Shown piece after piece: positions 36,701-45,793 of a DNA stretch of 64,000 bases. Position numbers and translations under genes: made by a program. Where the stretch lies: positions 1,364,001-1,428,000 of the forward strand of contig JADJIS010000003.1 of assembly GCA_016706865.1 (NCBI GenBank), in the 5' to 3' direction. The DNA is from Bacteroidota bacterium (GTDB taxonomy: Bacteria; Bacteroidota; Bacteroidia; Chitinophagales; BACL12). How positions within the stretch are numbered: the stretch's first letter is position 1; the number at the start of each line of letters is the position of its first letter. The notes under the pieces are model-generated. The model was not told the origin of the DNA and searched no databases. It was given only the letters and a program-made list of their open reading frames with translations.

Positions 36701-37368
36701 GGGATGCCTTTGGAAAAGCATCAGTACAGGATATATTTGGTGACGATCTGAAAAATGCCATACACCGCACCGCATATATTTTCCATTCCTCCGTTTTGGT
36801 AAATAATGGCAATGGTAAATTCACGATTAAATATTTACCAAATGATGCACAAATTTCAACCATGTTTGGAATGGTGACCGACGATTTTAATGAAGATGGT
36901 TTTGCCGATATTTTAATGCATGGTAATTTCTATAATACAGAAATTGAAATTACACGTCATGATGCCGGAAACGGATTGCTTTTATATGGTAAAGGAGATG
37001 GAACATTTGCCCCTGCGCGTGGTTATCTTACAGGATTTAAGAGTGATGGTGATGCAAAAGGGCTTGCATGCGTTCTTGACAGCAAAACCAAACAACCTGT
37101 TTATCTGCTTGCCAACAGCAATGGTAAAATGGAATCATATGGCTTGTTAAAATCTGCTACCATTATAGAACTTGCATCCAACGATGCGTATGCAATTGTA
37201 AGCATGAAAGATGGTAAAAAATCGAAAGTGGAATTATATAGTGGAAGCGGATACCTGAGCCAGAGTGCGAAGTTTGTTCGTGTTACTGCAAATACTGCAA
37301 GTATAGATGTATATGATTTCAAAGGAAATATGCGCACGGTTTATCCTGCATCTGTTTCTATGAAATAA
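33750..37368 (+). pseudogene. Frameshifted tandem paralog of the FG-GAP/ASPIC-UnbV lipoprotein
   Basis: Two open frames, 33750-35513 (587 aa, lipobox VVSVSSC) and 35521-37368 (615 aa), together match the 1200-residue neighbour end to end. The break falls inside the ASPIC/UnbV domain: the first frame ends HFGLGTA-stop, and the second resumes with KIDMVEVEWLDG in the +1 frame, against HFGLGANEKADQVVVIWLDG in the intact copy. A two-base loss or one-base gain near 35512 explains it. All other FG-GAP cores are intact, so this is a recent mutation or a sequencing error. Confidence 0.85.
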
Positions 37369-37395
37369 TATAGAATTATATACCTAATTATTAAT

Positions 37396-37443
37396 GAGGT
37401 AAGAAAGGGTGATGATGTCATTCTTTTTTACCTCTTTTTTTTT
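37396..37443 (+). terminator. Rho-independent terminator after the FG-GAP pair
   Basis: A long stem starting GAGGTAAG and ending TTACCTC, with GTGATGATGTCAT near the tip, is followed by nine T. Confidence 0.8.
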
Positions 37444-37529
37444 AGTCTCTTTTTTAATGTCTTCACTCAGTTACAATACAACATTGCTTTACAATTCTCA
37501 TAATTGATACATAATTCTATCATTGATGC

Positions 37530-37691
37530 TCCTCAATTTGGGCTAAAGCCCGTTTAGGGTTGGTGCCTTTTTCCCCCCGGCTAAAGCCGGGGGTTATTGA
37601 GGGCGTTTTGAGAGTGTGGTTCTCAATAGCCGTGGGTTTTAACCTACCGATAATTAACGTACCATATCCCGGGCTTTAGCCCAATTGAGGA
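37530..37691. repeat. 162-bp MITE-like palindromic element
   Basis: Near-perfect terminal inverted repeats: TCCTCAATTTGGGCTAAAGC at 37530 and its complement ending CAATTGAGGA at 37691, differing by one A. They enclose the palindrome CCCCCGGCTAAAGCCGGGGG (37574-37593) and a third pair, GGTTATTGAG / CTCAATAGCC. No open frame is inside. It fills most of the 339-bp gap 37369-37707. Confidence 0.75.
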
Positions 37692-37707
37692 CGCAGATGG
37701 GAAGATA

Positions 37708-38346
37708 TCAAAACCCTTCAGGTGGATTTATCATTCTGTAATGCCCATTTAATTTTGCTTTGGTTTTAATTTCAGCAATTTGTTTTACTGCAGGTAATAT
37801 TTTTTTGATATGCTCAACTATTATTTTTTGTCGGGCTGTTTCATGTTGATGTCTGAGTAGTTCGTATTCTGAAATAAAATCAAATCCCACATAATGGGCA
37901 AGTTTAAATGAAGTGAAAGTAAAACCCGGTTTGAAAATATTTTCTTTAATATCTAACAGGTCGAAAAGTTCTGTAGCCAATAATTCCAATTCCTGTAAAA
38001 GTTTAAAGTTAACATCCTCAATATTATGTATGAGTGAAATAATTGCTCCTGAATATAATTTATCGGGCACTTCATCAATTACCTCCAGCACCCGAAAAAC
38101 CTGAAGACCTACTACTTCTATATCCATTTCTCCGGTATCGTACACCTTTTGCACTTTTTCCAATTTCATTTCCGTGCCGTATTCCAGTAATTCTTTATTG
38201 TTCACTACCGGAATTCCAAAAGTTTTACCTTCAGTGTTGCATTCATTTATCAATTGAATATAACGTGGTTCGAAAATATGTAAATTGAGTTTTTCGCCAG
38301 GATAGGCAACAAGATTAAGTGGAAATATGGGTATAAATTTCTGCAT
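37708..38346 (-). CDS. LON peptidase substrate-binding domain protein
   Basis: 212 residues that align with the N-terminal (substrate-binding) domain of Lon only: IPIFPLNLVAYPGEKLNLHIFEPRYIQLI at the start, then GIPVVNNKE, EMDIEVVGLQVFRVLEV and a helical C-terminal third. No AAA+ or protease domain is present. Stand-alone LON-domain proteins are common in bacteria; their role, possibly as protein-binding adaptors, is not settled. Confidence 0.88.
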   Translation of the reverse strand: MQKFIPIFPLNLVAYPGEKLNLHIFEPRYIQLINECNTEGKTFGIPVVNNKELLEYGTEMKLEKVQKVYDTGEMDIEVVGLQVFRVLEVIDEVPDKLYSGAIISLIHNIEDVNFKLLQELELLATELFDLLDIKENIFKPGFTFTSFKLAHYVGFDFISEYELLRHQHETARQKIIVEHIKKILPAVKQIAEIKTKAKLNGHYRMINPPEGF

Positions 38347-38360
38347 TGTTATTTATAATT

Positions 38361-38990
38361 TTATAATCTCTCCCCAGCTCTGATTTCTGTTTTTAAATTA
38401 TTTTGAAGGGGCGGAACAGGACATGAATATTCATGATTATAAAGACAATATGGATTATAAGCATTATTAAAATCGAGGATAATATTTTCTCCATTTAATG
38501 TATGCATGTCAATATATCGTCCACCCGCATAGGTTTCATTTCCATTTGTAAGATCATAAAAGGGAATAAAATAAACCTCCTGGCCTTTACCGACATAACT
38601 TTCATTGCGATACACTTCCAACGAATATTTAATTCCATTCAGCAAAAAATGTAATTTACCCATCGTTTTATAAGTATCAGCAATACTTCCCGTTGCCTGA
38701 ATTTTAAAAACGGGACCATTAGGTATTTCCTCATATTTCGCCATAACCCTAAAGTTGGTATCTATATCATAATATTTTAATCCGGTAAAATCTTTTCTTA
38801 CAGAATCCGGCAAAGGAGAATTTGGACTGAGAAAAAAATCATCTGTCTCCTTTCTGTGTTTGGATATTGCAGAAACATAATCCTCCCCCACTACTTTCAC
38901 AACTTCTTCCCCTGCAGAACCATTATCTTTACAGGCAGCTAAACCTATTATTACAGCAAGGAGAAAAAAACTAAGATTTGATAATCGCAT
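38361..38990 (-). CDS. DUF1684 lipoprotein
   Basis: 209 residues from the ATG at 38990, chosen because it yields a lipoprotein signal (MRLSNLSFFLLAVIIGLAAC); an in-frame ATG at 39053 adds an unlikely extension. The body matches DUF1684: SKHRKETDDFFLSPNSPLPD, FTGLKYYDIDTNFRV, YEIPFYDLTNG-like YFIPFYDLTNGNETYAGGRY, and the closing NAYNPYCLYNHEYSCPVPP with LKTEIRAGE. The family's function is unknown. It ends 14 bp before the LON gene's start codon on the same strand, so the two may form one transcript. Confidence 0.85.
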   Translation of the reverse strand: MRLSNLSFFLLAVIIGLAACKDNGSAGEEVVKVVGEDYVSAISKHRKETDDFFLSPNSPLPDSVRKDFTGLKYYDIDTNFRVMAKYEEIPNGPVFKIQATGSIADTYKTMGKLHFLLNGIKYSLEVYRNESYVGKGQEVYFIPFYDLTNGNETYAGGRYIDMHTLNGENIILDFNNAYNPYCLYNHEYSCPVPPLQNNLKTEIRAGERL

Positions 38991-39119
38991 AAATATTACA
39001 AGTGGTTTTGACCCTCGTATTAATAATTCAAAACTATATAAAAAGTAAAACAATTCATTTGCCCGACAACAATTTTAGTATAATTTCAAGAAATTATTTA
39101 TCAAAATAACCTCCATCTT

Positions 39120-39479
39120 ATGATCGATATTGAAACCTTCCGCGAATATTGTTTAAAGAAAAAAGGAGTAAGCGAAGAATTTCCTTTTGACAATGATACA
39201 CTTGTATTTAAAGTAAAAGGAAAAATGTTCGCATTAACCAGTCTTGTTTCAGACCAATTTCAGATAAACCTAAAATGTAATACAGATCTTATTTCAGACC
39301 TCAGAGCAAAATATACCGCGGTACTTCCCGGGTATCATATGAACAAAAATCACTGGAATACCGTGGTGGTGGATGGCAGCCTTTCGAAAAAAGAGTTGCT
39401 TAAAATGATAGACCATTCTTACGATGAAGTAGTACGAGGCATGACAAAAAAAATGCAAGAAGAATTAAAAAAAATGTAA
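39120..39479 (+). CDS. MmcQ/YjbR family protein
   Basis: 119 residues with the full family pattern: IETFREYCLKKKGVSEEFPF, LVFKVKGKMFALTSL, FQINLKCNTDLISDLRAKY, and VLPGYHMNKNHWNTVVVDG, where the H-W pair is characteristic. The function is not established beyond a suggested nucleic-acid contact. A pseudouridine synthase gene follows after 27 bp, so the two may be co-transcribed. Confidence 0.9.
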   Translation: MIDIETFREYCLKKKGVSEEFPFDNDTLVFKVKGKMFALTSLVSDQFQINLKCNTDLISDLRAKYTAVLPGYHMNKNHWNTVVVDGSLSKKELLKMIDHSYDEVVRGMTKKMQEELKKM

Positions 39480-39506
39480 TATTGTATAATAGTCCCGCCA
39501 ATAAAT

Positions 39507-40193
39507 ATGGATATACCTGAAATAATTTTCGAAGACAATCACCTGATCGCCATCAATAAGAAGCCGGGACAGATATCACAAGGCGATAAAACTAAAGATA
39601 TTCCGTTGGTGGAAATTGTAAGGCAGTATCTTAAAGACAAATATCAAAAACCGGGAAATGTTTTTGCAGGCTTAGTACATCGCATAGACCGTCCCGTGAG
39701 TGGAGTTTTATTATTTGCAAAAACAAGTAAGGCAAACGAGAGAATGGGAAAAATAATACGCGAAAGAAATTTCCACAAAACCTATTGGGCAGTAGTAAAA
39801 AATAAACCTCTAGAGGAAGAAGGAATTCTTAAACATTACCTGATAAAAAATCCGCATATGAATAAGAGTTTTGCATATCCTGATGATCGTCCGGAATCAA
39901 AACTCGCCATTTTAAAATATAAACTCATTGGCGCTTCCGACAGATATTTTTTATTGGAGGTAGATCCTGAAACAGGCCGGCATCATCAGATCCGTGTGCA
40001 ACTGGCCTCCATGAAGTGTCCTATTAAAGGAGATATTAAATATGGCTTCGATCGCACCAATAAGGATGCATCCATACATTTACACGCAAGAAAACTTGAA
40101 TTTTTACATCCGGTTAAAAACGAAACAGTTACCATAATTGCAAATCCGCCAGATGATGCAGTGTGGAATGCATTTATGAAAATAATAACATAA
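39507..40193 (+). CDS. RluA-family RNA pseudouridine synthase
   Basis: 228 residues without an S4 domain, so shorter than RluD or RluC and nearer RluA and TruC in size. The catalytic motif is VHRIDRPVSGVLLFAKT (Asp in HRIDR). ETGRHHQIRVQLA and IHLHARKLEFLHPV are the later signature blocks. It converts specific uridines in rRNA or tRNA to pseudouridine; the target cannot be assigned from sequence. Confidence 0.92.
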   Translation: MDIPEIIFEDNHLIAINKKPGQISQGDKTKDIPLVEIVRQYLKDKYQKPGNVFAGLVHRIDRPVSGVLLFAKTSKANERMGKIIRERNFHKTYWAVVKNKPLEEEGILKHYLIKNPHMNKSFAYPDDRPESKLAILKYKLIGASDRYFLLEVDPETGRHHQIRVQLASMKCPIKGDIKYGFDRTNKDASIHLHARKLEFLHPVKNETVTIIANPPDDAVWNAFMKIIT

Positions 40194-40223
40194 AAAAAAC
40201 CCGGAAATAATTTCCAGGTTTTA
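40194..40223. terminator. Bidirectional terminator between convergent genes
   Basis: AAAACCCGGAAA / TTTCCAGGTTTT hairpin flanked by A- and T-runs, lying between the convergent pseudouridine synthase and outer-membrane protein genes. Confidence 0.75.
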
Positions 40224-40244
40224 TCAAAGTATAAGTTTAATTAT

Positions 40245-41072
40245 TTATTCCTCTGCGTCGCCAAATTTCACATCCGGCATCATGAAATTAATTCCAACAA
40301 CAACACCAACAAATGCATTGTGAGAACCTTTATACACATTTTCCCCTTTAGCCGGTTCAAGTTCTCTTGTAGATTCTGAATTGATGTCCAAAAATCCAAA
40401 TGATCCTCTCAATCCCGGAGAAAAATACATTTTATCATTTACATAAATGTCAACTCCAATATCGAATAAAACACCGAGATCCACTCTATTGAAATAATCT
40501 ATTTGTGGTGTTAATCCACCAGCATTATCAAAATCGGGAACATAACTTTGAGGAGCAAAACCTTGTGCTATATCCACTTGTTCATCCTTCTCGTATACAT
40601 CGGCGGTGTATTGCTGATTTGCACTTAATAAATAACTCAGCTGAATACCACCTAAAATATGGTATTTGATCGCATCTTTTGCATCACCTTCCATGTACTT
40701 GAACAACATAGGAACCTGAATATAGTTAAGATCGACATATCTGTATGTAAGCACTGGATATAGTTGATTTGGAATATCAGGGTTATAACTCGCACTAAAA
40801 TCACGAACCATATCAGAATAATCCTGTCCCATTAAAGCATAATTCAATTCTATCTGTGCGCCAAAATTTTGATGCCAGTTATAGCCAAGCACTATACCTC
40901 CTGCAGGACCTAATTTATACTCATAGTCCATTTCAGAAAGTTGATAATTATTCTGATTGAGTATCCAGGTACTGTTAAATTGGCCCTGAAAACCCAAATG
41001 AAGTCCCACCTGCGCTTGCATCATACCTGTAGCAAAAAGGCCCAGAAATAGTGTTTGTAATGCTTTTTTCAT
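40245..41072 (-). CDS. Outer-membrane beta-barrel protein (PorT-like)
   Basis: 275 residues with a signal peptide (MKKALQTLFLGLFATGMMQAQ). Alternating barrel strands include VGLHLGFQGQFNSTWIL, PAGGIVLGYNWHQNFGAQIEL, LNYIQVPMLFKYM and YHILGGIQLSYLL. The phrase YIQVPMLFKY is characteristic of Bacteroidota outer_membrane_beta-brl_2 / PorT-type proteins. The role is unknown. Confidence 0.85.
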   Translation of the reverse strand: MKKALQTLFLGLFATGMMQAQVGLHLGFQGQFNSTWILNQNNYQLSEMDYEYKLGPAGGIVLGYNWHQNFGAQIELNYALMGQDYSDMVRDFSASYNPDIPNQLYPVLTYRYVDLNYIQVPMLFKYMEGDAKDAIKYHILGGIQLSYLLSANQQYTADVYEKDEQVDIAQGFAPQSYVPDFDNAGGLTPQIDYFNRVDLGVLFDIGVDIYVNDKMYFSPGLRGSFGFLDINSESTRELEPAKGENVYKGSHNAFVGVVVGINFMMPDVKFGDAEE

Positions 41073-41334
41073 ACTTTTCTATAATTGACTCACGAATATA
41101 CGACGATTTCCATAATCTGAAAATCAGAATCCACAATTCCGCTTTTTAAGGGTCAATTTCTGATGATTTCAGGTTAATGAGAAGTAGCACAAAACTTTGA
41201 TATATTCCTCCTTATCAGCTGATTATAATCCTAATACATAAACTATTAGCATAGCATCTGGCAAAATAAGGGCTACTTTGAGTGTCACAAAAAATGAAAA
41301 TCCGAAATAATTTACAAATAGTATCTTCGCCCCC

Positions 41335-42123
41335 ATGGACAAGATCGCTATTATCTGGAAATATTTAAAATACCGCTGGAGAGCAAAAACCGCGTACGAT
41401 GTCCATTCGCCCTTTCTATTTGATTTTATTGAGCATGTATTAAAAAATGATCGGGATTATTACATTTTCGAAGAAATTGAAGAGCTTCGCAATCAATTGA
41501 TCCATATTGAAACGGAGTTAAATGTGATCGATTATGGAGCCGGTTCCAAAAAAGGCAGTGATCCCCGCCGAAAAATCTCCACAATCGCTAAAAACACACT
41601 AATCACACCTAAATTCGGACGATTGTTATTTTATCTTGCCGAGCACTACGGATCAAAAAACATTCTTGAACTGGGTACTTCCTTGGGAATCAGCACTTTA
41701 TACCTTGCAGGAGCTAAAAGAAATGCCAACATCATTTCTTTGGAGGGAAGTCCGGAAATTGCCAATTTCGCAAAACAGAATTTTACCAGAATACATATTG
41801 ATCAAATTGAGATCATGACCGGCGAATTCTCACAAACTCTGCCTTTAGCACTAAAAAAACTCCGCATTATCGACCTTGCATTTATTGACGGAAACCATAG
41901 GCGGGAGCCTACTATTCGTTATTTTGAGGAAATTTTACCCTTTTGCCATGATCACTCCATTTTGGTTTTTGATGATATACACTGGAGCACCGAAATGGAG
42001 GAAGCCTGGAACCATATCATCAAGGATAAAAGGGTGTCACTTTCCATCGACCTATTCTTCAAAGGCATTGTTTTTTTAAATACAGATATTCATGAGAAAA
42101 CGAATGTTACCGTGCTTTATTAA
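41335..42123 (+). CDS. Class I SAM-dependent methyltransferase (O-methyltransferase type)
   Basis: 262 residues. An N-terminal helical part (YLKYRWRAKTAYDVHSPFLFDF) is typical of a Bacteroidota family. The Rossmann fold has ILELGTSLGISTLYLAGAKR (SAM motif I), IISLEGSPEIANFAKQNF (motif II) and LRIIDLAFIDGNHRREPTIRYF (DGNH). The substrate is unknown. A TATCTTCG box, one mismatch from TAnnTTTG, ends 8 bp before the ATG. Confidence 0.85.
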   Translation: MDKIAIIWKYLKYRWRAKTAYDVHSPFLFDFIEHVLKNDRDYYIFEEIEELRNQLIHIETELNVIDYGAGSKKGSDPRRKISTIAKNTLITPKFGRLLFYLAEHYGSKNILELGTSLGISTLYLAGAKRNANIISLEGSPEIANFAKQNFTRIHIDQIEIMTGEFSQTLPLALKKLRIIDLAFIDGNHRREPTIRYFEEILPFCHDHSILVFDDIHWSTEMEEAWNHIIKDKRVSLSIDLFFKGIVFLNTDIHEKTNVTVLY

Positions 42124-42245
42124 TAGTTGACGCCGTTAATATAAAGGCGATCCCAATATATGTTTAACATAGTTTAACTCCGCATTAAAAAACCATTACG
42201 CTTAATATTTTAATTTTACAGCAGATTAAAACATTTAGAACGTTT

Positions 42246-43619
42246 ATGAAAAAAATAATCCGATTATTACCCGTGTTGATCCTGGTGAATACACTTGTAT
42301 CGGCCCAAAACAAGCTTCCTTCCAACTTTTTTATGAAAAAGTTGCCGAATGGATTGGAATTACTTGTAATAGAAGACAAAACCGTTCCTCTTGCAACTAT
42401 CGAAATTGTTGTAAAAAATGGTTCTTATACTGAGGACAGTGCATTCAATGGTTTGTCGCATATGTACGAACATATGTTTTTCAAGGCAAATAAGGATCTT
42501 CCAAGTCAGGAGGCATTTTTAAAACGCATTCAGGAATTAGGTGTTGTTTTTAACGGAACAACAAGTAACGAACGCGTTAACTATTTTATCACACTCAGCA
42601 ATTCAAAATTAGATGAAGGGTTGCATTTTATGAATTCCGCTATCCGATATCCTTTATTTCTTGAACAGGAAATGAAAAATGAAAATCCGGTTGTTGATGG
42701 TGAATTTCAGCGCAATGAATCAAATCCTGTTTTCTTTTTATTGGATGATGTAAATCGCGCAATGTGGAAAGAAAATTATTACAGAAAAAATCCAATTGGA
42801 TTACACGATGTTATTATGACTTGCACGCCTGAAAAAATGCGTGTAATACAGGAAAAATATTACTATCCTGATAATGCTATGTTGGTAATAGCAGGTGATG
42901 TTGAACACGAAGCTGCATTTGCTAATATGGAAAAAGTATTTGGCGATTGGAAACCTGCGGGATTTGATCCATTTGTAAAGTGGCCTGTTCCGGAAATAAA
43001 ACCATTAACAGGTGTTACAAATCTTGTTACAATAAATGAAAATGCACAAGTGCCTATCTTTTTAATTGGTTATCACGGACCCGATACAAGAAACGATCTA
43101 AAAGCAACTTTTGCCGCAGATGTATTTTCATTTATTCTTTCACAGGCGAACAGTAAGTTACAAAAAGATCTTGTGGAAACCGGTTTAGCTTATCAGGTGG
43201 GTGTGAGTTATCAAACCGCTAAATTTACCGGACCAATACAAATTTTTCTTGTACCAAATCCGATGAAAGTTGCGGAAGCTTATGCCGTTTTACAACAAAA
43301 TATCGATCAATGGACTAGTCCGGATTATTATACGGATGAACAATTGCAAACTGCAAAAAATCTATTAGCCATCGACGATGCTTATGGCAAAGAAAGCACC
43401 AGCAGTTTTGTGCATACCGTAACCTATTGGTGGGCATCGGCAACAATTGATTATTACACCGATTATGTAGCAAATTTGCAAAAAGTTACACGTGCTGATA
43501 TTAATGATTATATCAATACTTATATAAAAGGCAAACCACGCGTAAACGGTTTATTATTAAGCCCTGCAATGCAAGAATCAGTTGATCTGAAAACATTAGG
43601 TTTTGAAGTAAAACAATAA
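42246..43619 (+). CDS. M16 zinc peptidase, catalytic subunit
   Basis: 457 residues with a signal peptide (MKKIIRLLPVLILVNTLVSA). The inverted zinc motif HMYEH (H72, E75, H76) lies in FNGLSHMYEHMFFKA, with the downstream Glu region NENPVVDGEFQRNES. Two M16 half-domains are present. M16B peptidases usually work as heterodimers or homodimers that enclose peptides in a closed chamber; here the partner is the next gene, which lacks the zinc site. It is periplasmic. Confidence 0.92.
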   Translation: MKKIIRLLPVLILVNTLVSAQNKLPSNFFMKKLPNGLELLVIEDKTVPLATIEIVVKNGSYTEDSAFNGLSHMYEHMFFKANKDLPSQEAFLKRIQELGVVFNGTTSNERVNYFITLSNSKLDEGLHFMNSAIRYPLFLEQEMKNENPVVDGEFQRNESNPVFFLLDDVNRAMWKENYYRKNPIGLHDVIMTCTPEKMRVIQEKYYYPDNAMLVIAGDVEHEAAFANMEKVFGDWKPAGFDPFVKWPVPEIKPLTGVTNLVTINENAQVPIFLIGYHGPDTRNDLKATFAADVFSFILSQANSKLQKDLVETGLAYQVGVSYQTAKFTGPIQIFLVPNPMKVAEAYAVLQQNIDQWTSPDYYTDEQLQTAKNLLAIDDAYGKESTSSFVHTVTYWWASATIDYYTDYVANLQKVTRADINDYINTYIKGKPRVNGLLLSPAMQESVDLKTLGFEVKQ

Positions 43620-43646
43620 TAATAACATAATCTAAATATCATTATT

Positions 43647-44975
43647 ATGAAAAAAATTAAATTATTTATATTACTCCTGATCAGTATTTCTGCCGCACAA
43701 CATTTATTTGCGCAGGATACCAAGGAATTTACCATCGAAGGAATTAAGGTGATACATAAATATGTTCCGAAGGATGTAATCAGTGTTCGACTATTTGTAG
43801 AAGGAGGAACCGGAAATTATGCAAAAGATAAACAGGGAATTGAAAATGTTACGCTTAATTTAATGGTTGATGGCGGCACAACAAAAATGTCGAAACTCGA
43901 ATTTAAAACAGCGGCAGAAAAGATAGGAACCAGTTTTGGTGCATCAACAAATCTTGATTACGGAACATTAAGTATGACCTGTATAAAAATGTTCTGGGAC
44001 GATTCGTGGAAATTATTCAGCGATGCAGTTTTAAATCCTGCTTTTTCTGAAAATGAATTTGCCCTATTAAAGGAGCAATTAATTGCAAATGCAAAACAAT
44101 CCATGGCAGATCCTGATAGTTATCTTGCACTTTTATCGCGCCAGGTTGCTTTTGAGGGAAAAGATTATGCAAAATCACCGGAAGGAACACCTGAAACTTT
44201 AGAATCCATTACACGCGAAGATGTATCCAATTATTACAAAAGAACAATTGGCAAAAAGAGAATATTTTTAGTGGTGGTTGGTAATATAACTGAAGCTGAC
44301 CTAACTGAAAAAATTAAATCAACATTAGCTGCCTTACCTTATGGTGTTGCGGCATCATCAGAAAACAGAGTATTAATTACTCAACCAAAGAAATTTGTTG
44401 AGGACAGAGATATTGCAACAAATTACATACGCGGAATTATGAGTGCTCCTATTGCAAATACAGAGGAAGGAATTTCTTATCGCATTGCAATGTCAATTTT
44501 AGGAGATCGTTATTTTACGGAATTGCGCACTAAAAGAAGTTTATCTTATGCACCAGCAGCATTTTTTGCCAATTCAGCAATTTCGAATCCTTACGGTGTA
44601 ATTTATATCAGCACACTTGATCCTAAACAAAGTATGCAGGTAATGACCGACGAATTAAATAAAATAAAAAGAGAAGGATTTACCGAAGTGGAATTAACCG
44701 ATAAAAAACAAGAATTTTTAACGGGATATTATTTAACTCTGGAAACAACCGGCAATCAGGCTGATGCTCTTGGTGCTGCTGAATTAAGTGGTGGTTGGGA
44801 ACAACTGGATAAAATAACAGCAGAAGTTAACGAAGCAAAATTAGCTGATCTCAATAAAGTTTTCGATAAATATTCCAAAGCAATTGTTTGGACCTATTTA
44901 GGAAAAAAAGATGCTGTTAAAGAAGAAGATTTTAAACAAACAGAAGAAACACCGAAGAAAAACAAACCTTATTGA
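43647..44975 (+). CDS. M16 family protein, non-catalytic partner subunit
   Basis: 442 residues with a signal peptide (MKKIKLFILLLISISAAQHLFAQ). The M16 fold is clear, but the position of HxxEH reads GIENVTLNLMVDGG, so it cannot bind zinc. The C-terminal half keeps the R/Y-type substrate contact block ELRTKRSLSYAPAAFF. This is the usual active/inactive pairing of M16B heterodimers, as in mitochondrial processing peptidase. It starts 27 bp after the catalytic gene, with a terminator at 45027. Confidence 0.92.
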   Translation: MKKIKLFILLLISISAAQHLFAQDTKEFTIEGIKVIHKYVPKDVISVRLFVEGGTGNYAKDKQGIENVTLNLMVDGGTTKMSKLEFKTAAEKIGTSFGASTNLDYGTLSMTCIKMFWDDSWKLFSDAVLNPAFSENEFALLKEQLIANAKQSMADPDSYLALLSRQVAFEGKDYAKSPEGTPETLESITREDVSNYYKRTIGKKRIFLVVVGNITEADLTEKIKSTLAALPYGVAASSENRVLITQPKKFVEDRDIATNYIRGIMSAPIANTEEGISYRIAMSILGDRYFTELRTKRSLSYAPAAFFANSAISNPYGVIYISTLDPKQSMQVMTDELNKIKREGFTEVELTDKKQEFLTGYYLTLETTGNQADALGAAELSGGWEQLDKITAEVNEAKLADLNKVFDKYSKAIVWTYLGKKDAVKEEDFKQTEETPKKNKPY

Positions 44976-44978
44976 ACA

Positions 44979-45022
44979 TTTGGTAATTTGGTAATTTGGT
45001 AGTTTGTTAGTTTGGTAATTTA
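44979..45022. repeat. 8-bp-period tandem repeat (TTTGGTAA)n
   Basis: Five units TTTGGTAA/TTTGGTAG/TTTGTTAG plus a partial one, starting 4 bp after the M16 partner stop. Confidence 0.8.
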
Positions 45023-45026
45023 TATC

Positions 45027-45063
45027 AAGTCCAAAGCGGAGAGATCCGGTTTGGACTTTTTTT
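45027..45063 (+). terminator. Rho-independent terminator after the M16 pair
   Basis: AAGTCCAAA / TTTGGACTT stem with an imperfect upper stem, then nine T. Confidence 0.8.
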
Positions 45064-45107
45064 TAGGTTTATACCTTTATTGAGACCTTCTTTACATTGG
45101 GCTTTAT

Positions 45108-45185
45108 TGAGACCTTCGCTAAGAGCGAAAGCCTCAATTTCTCCGGACGAACGCAGTGAGGCTTTCGCTCTTAGCGAAGGTCTCA
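45108..45185. repeat. Perfect 29-bp inverted repeat with a 20-nt loop
   Basis: The arm at 45108-45136 (TGAGACCTTCGCTAAGAGCG onward) is the exact complement of 45157-45185 (TGAGGCTTTCGCTCTTAGCG onward). Each arm is itself partly self-complementary (TTCGCTaAGAGCGAA). A partial copy, TTGAGACCTTC, lies at 45080 and a relative at 1171. Confidence 0.9.
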
Positions 45186-45221
45186 CTATCGGTAATTCTT
45201 AACCACTGCGGGAAACAAAAC

Positions 45222-45737
45222 TCAATCCGCCAAAAAAATTGCTTTCAACTCTTTTGCTTCTTCGGGTTTCATTCTTCCGGATAGAATTAGGCGAAGCTCA
45301 CGGCGTCGCATTGCGGAATCGTAACGACTCCTCTCCTCTTCATTTTCAGGAACAATTTCGGGTGAGGCAACTGGTCTACCATCATCGTCGAGGGCAACAA
45401 AAGTGTAAAAGGCCTCATTGCATTTTACGCGTTCATGCGAACGAAAATTTTCTTTCGAAACCTCCACATAAATTTCCATGCTCGTATTAAATGCACGTGT
45501 AACCTGTGCATGAATGGTAACGATATCACCAATTTTAATAGGTCGGTTAAACGACACATTGTCAACGGCAGCAGTTACCACAATTCTATTCGCATGTTTA
45601 CTCCCGCATATACCACAGGCAATATCCATCCACTTCAATAAATTTCCACCCATCAAATTATGCATGGGATTAGTATCGTTGGGCATCACTATTTCGGTGA
45701 ATGTAGTGGCGGAGTCTGAAACTTTTTTTTGTAGCAT
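45222..45737 (-). CDS. Acyl-CoA thioesterase (hotdog fold, YciA/BFIT type)
   Basis: 171 residues from the ATG at 45737; an upstream ATG at 45785 adds a non-homologous stretch. The hotdog signature is TEIVMPNDTNPMHNLMGGNLLKWMDIACG, with NDTNPMHNLMGG holding the catalytic region. RIVVTAAVDNVSFNRPIKIGDIVTIHA and EAFYTFVALDDDGRPV follow. It hydrolyses acyl-CoA to free acid and CoA in the cytoplasm. It is divergent from ygiD, with 56 bp between the starts. Confidence 0.9.
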   Translation of the reverse strand: MLQKKVSDSATTFTEIVMPNDTNPMHNLMGGNLLKWMDIACGICGSKHANRIVVTAAVDNVSFNRPIKIGDIVTIHAQVTRAFNTSMEIYVEVSKENFRSHERVKCNEAFYTFVALDDDGRPVASPEIVPENEEERSRYDSAMRRRELRLILSGRMKPEEAKELKAIFLAD

Positions 45738-45793
45738 TGCATTACTGTTTACAGCACAAAGGTAGATATTAATAAAAATACCCATTCGAGGAT

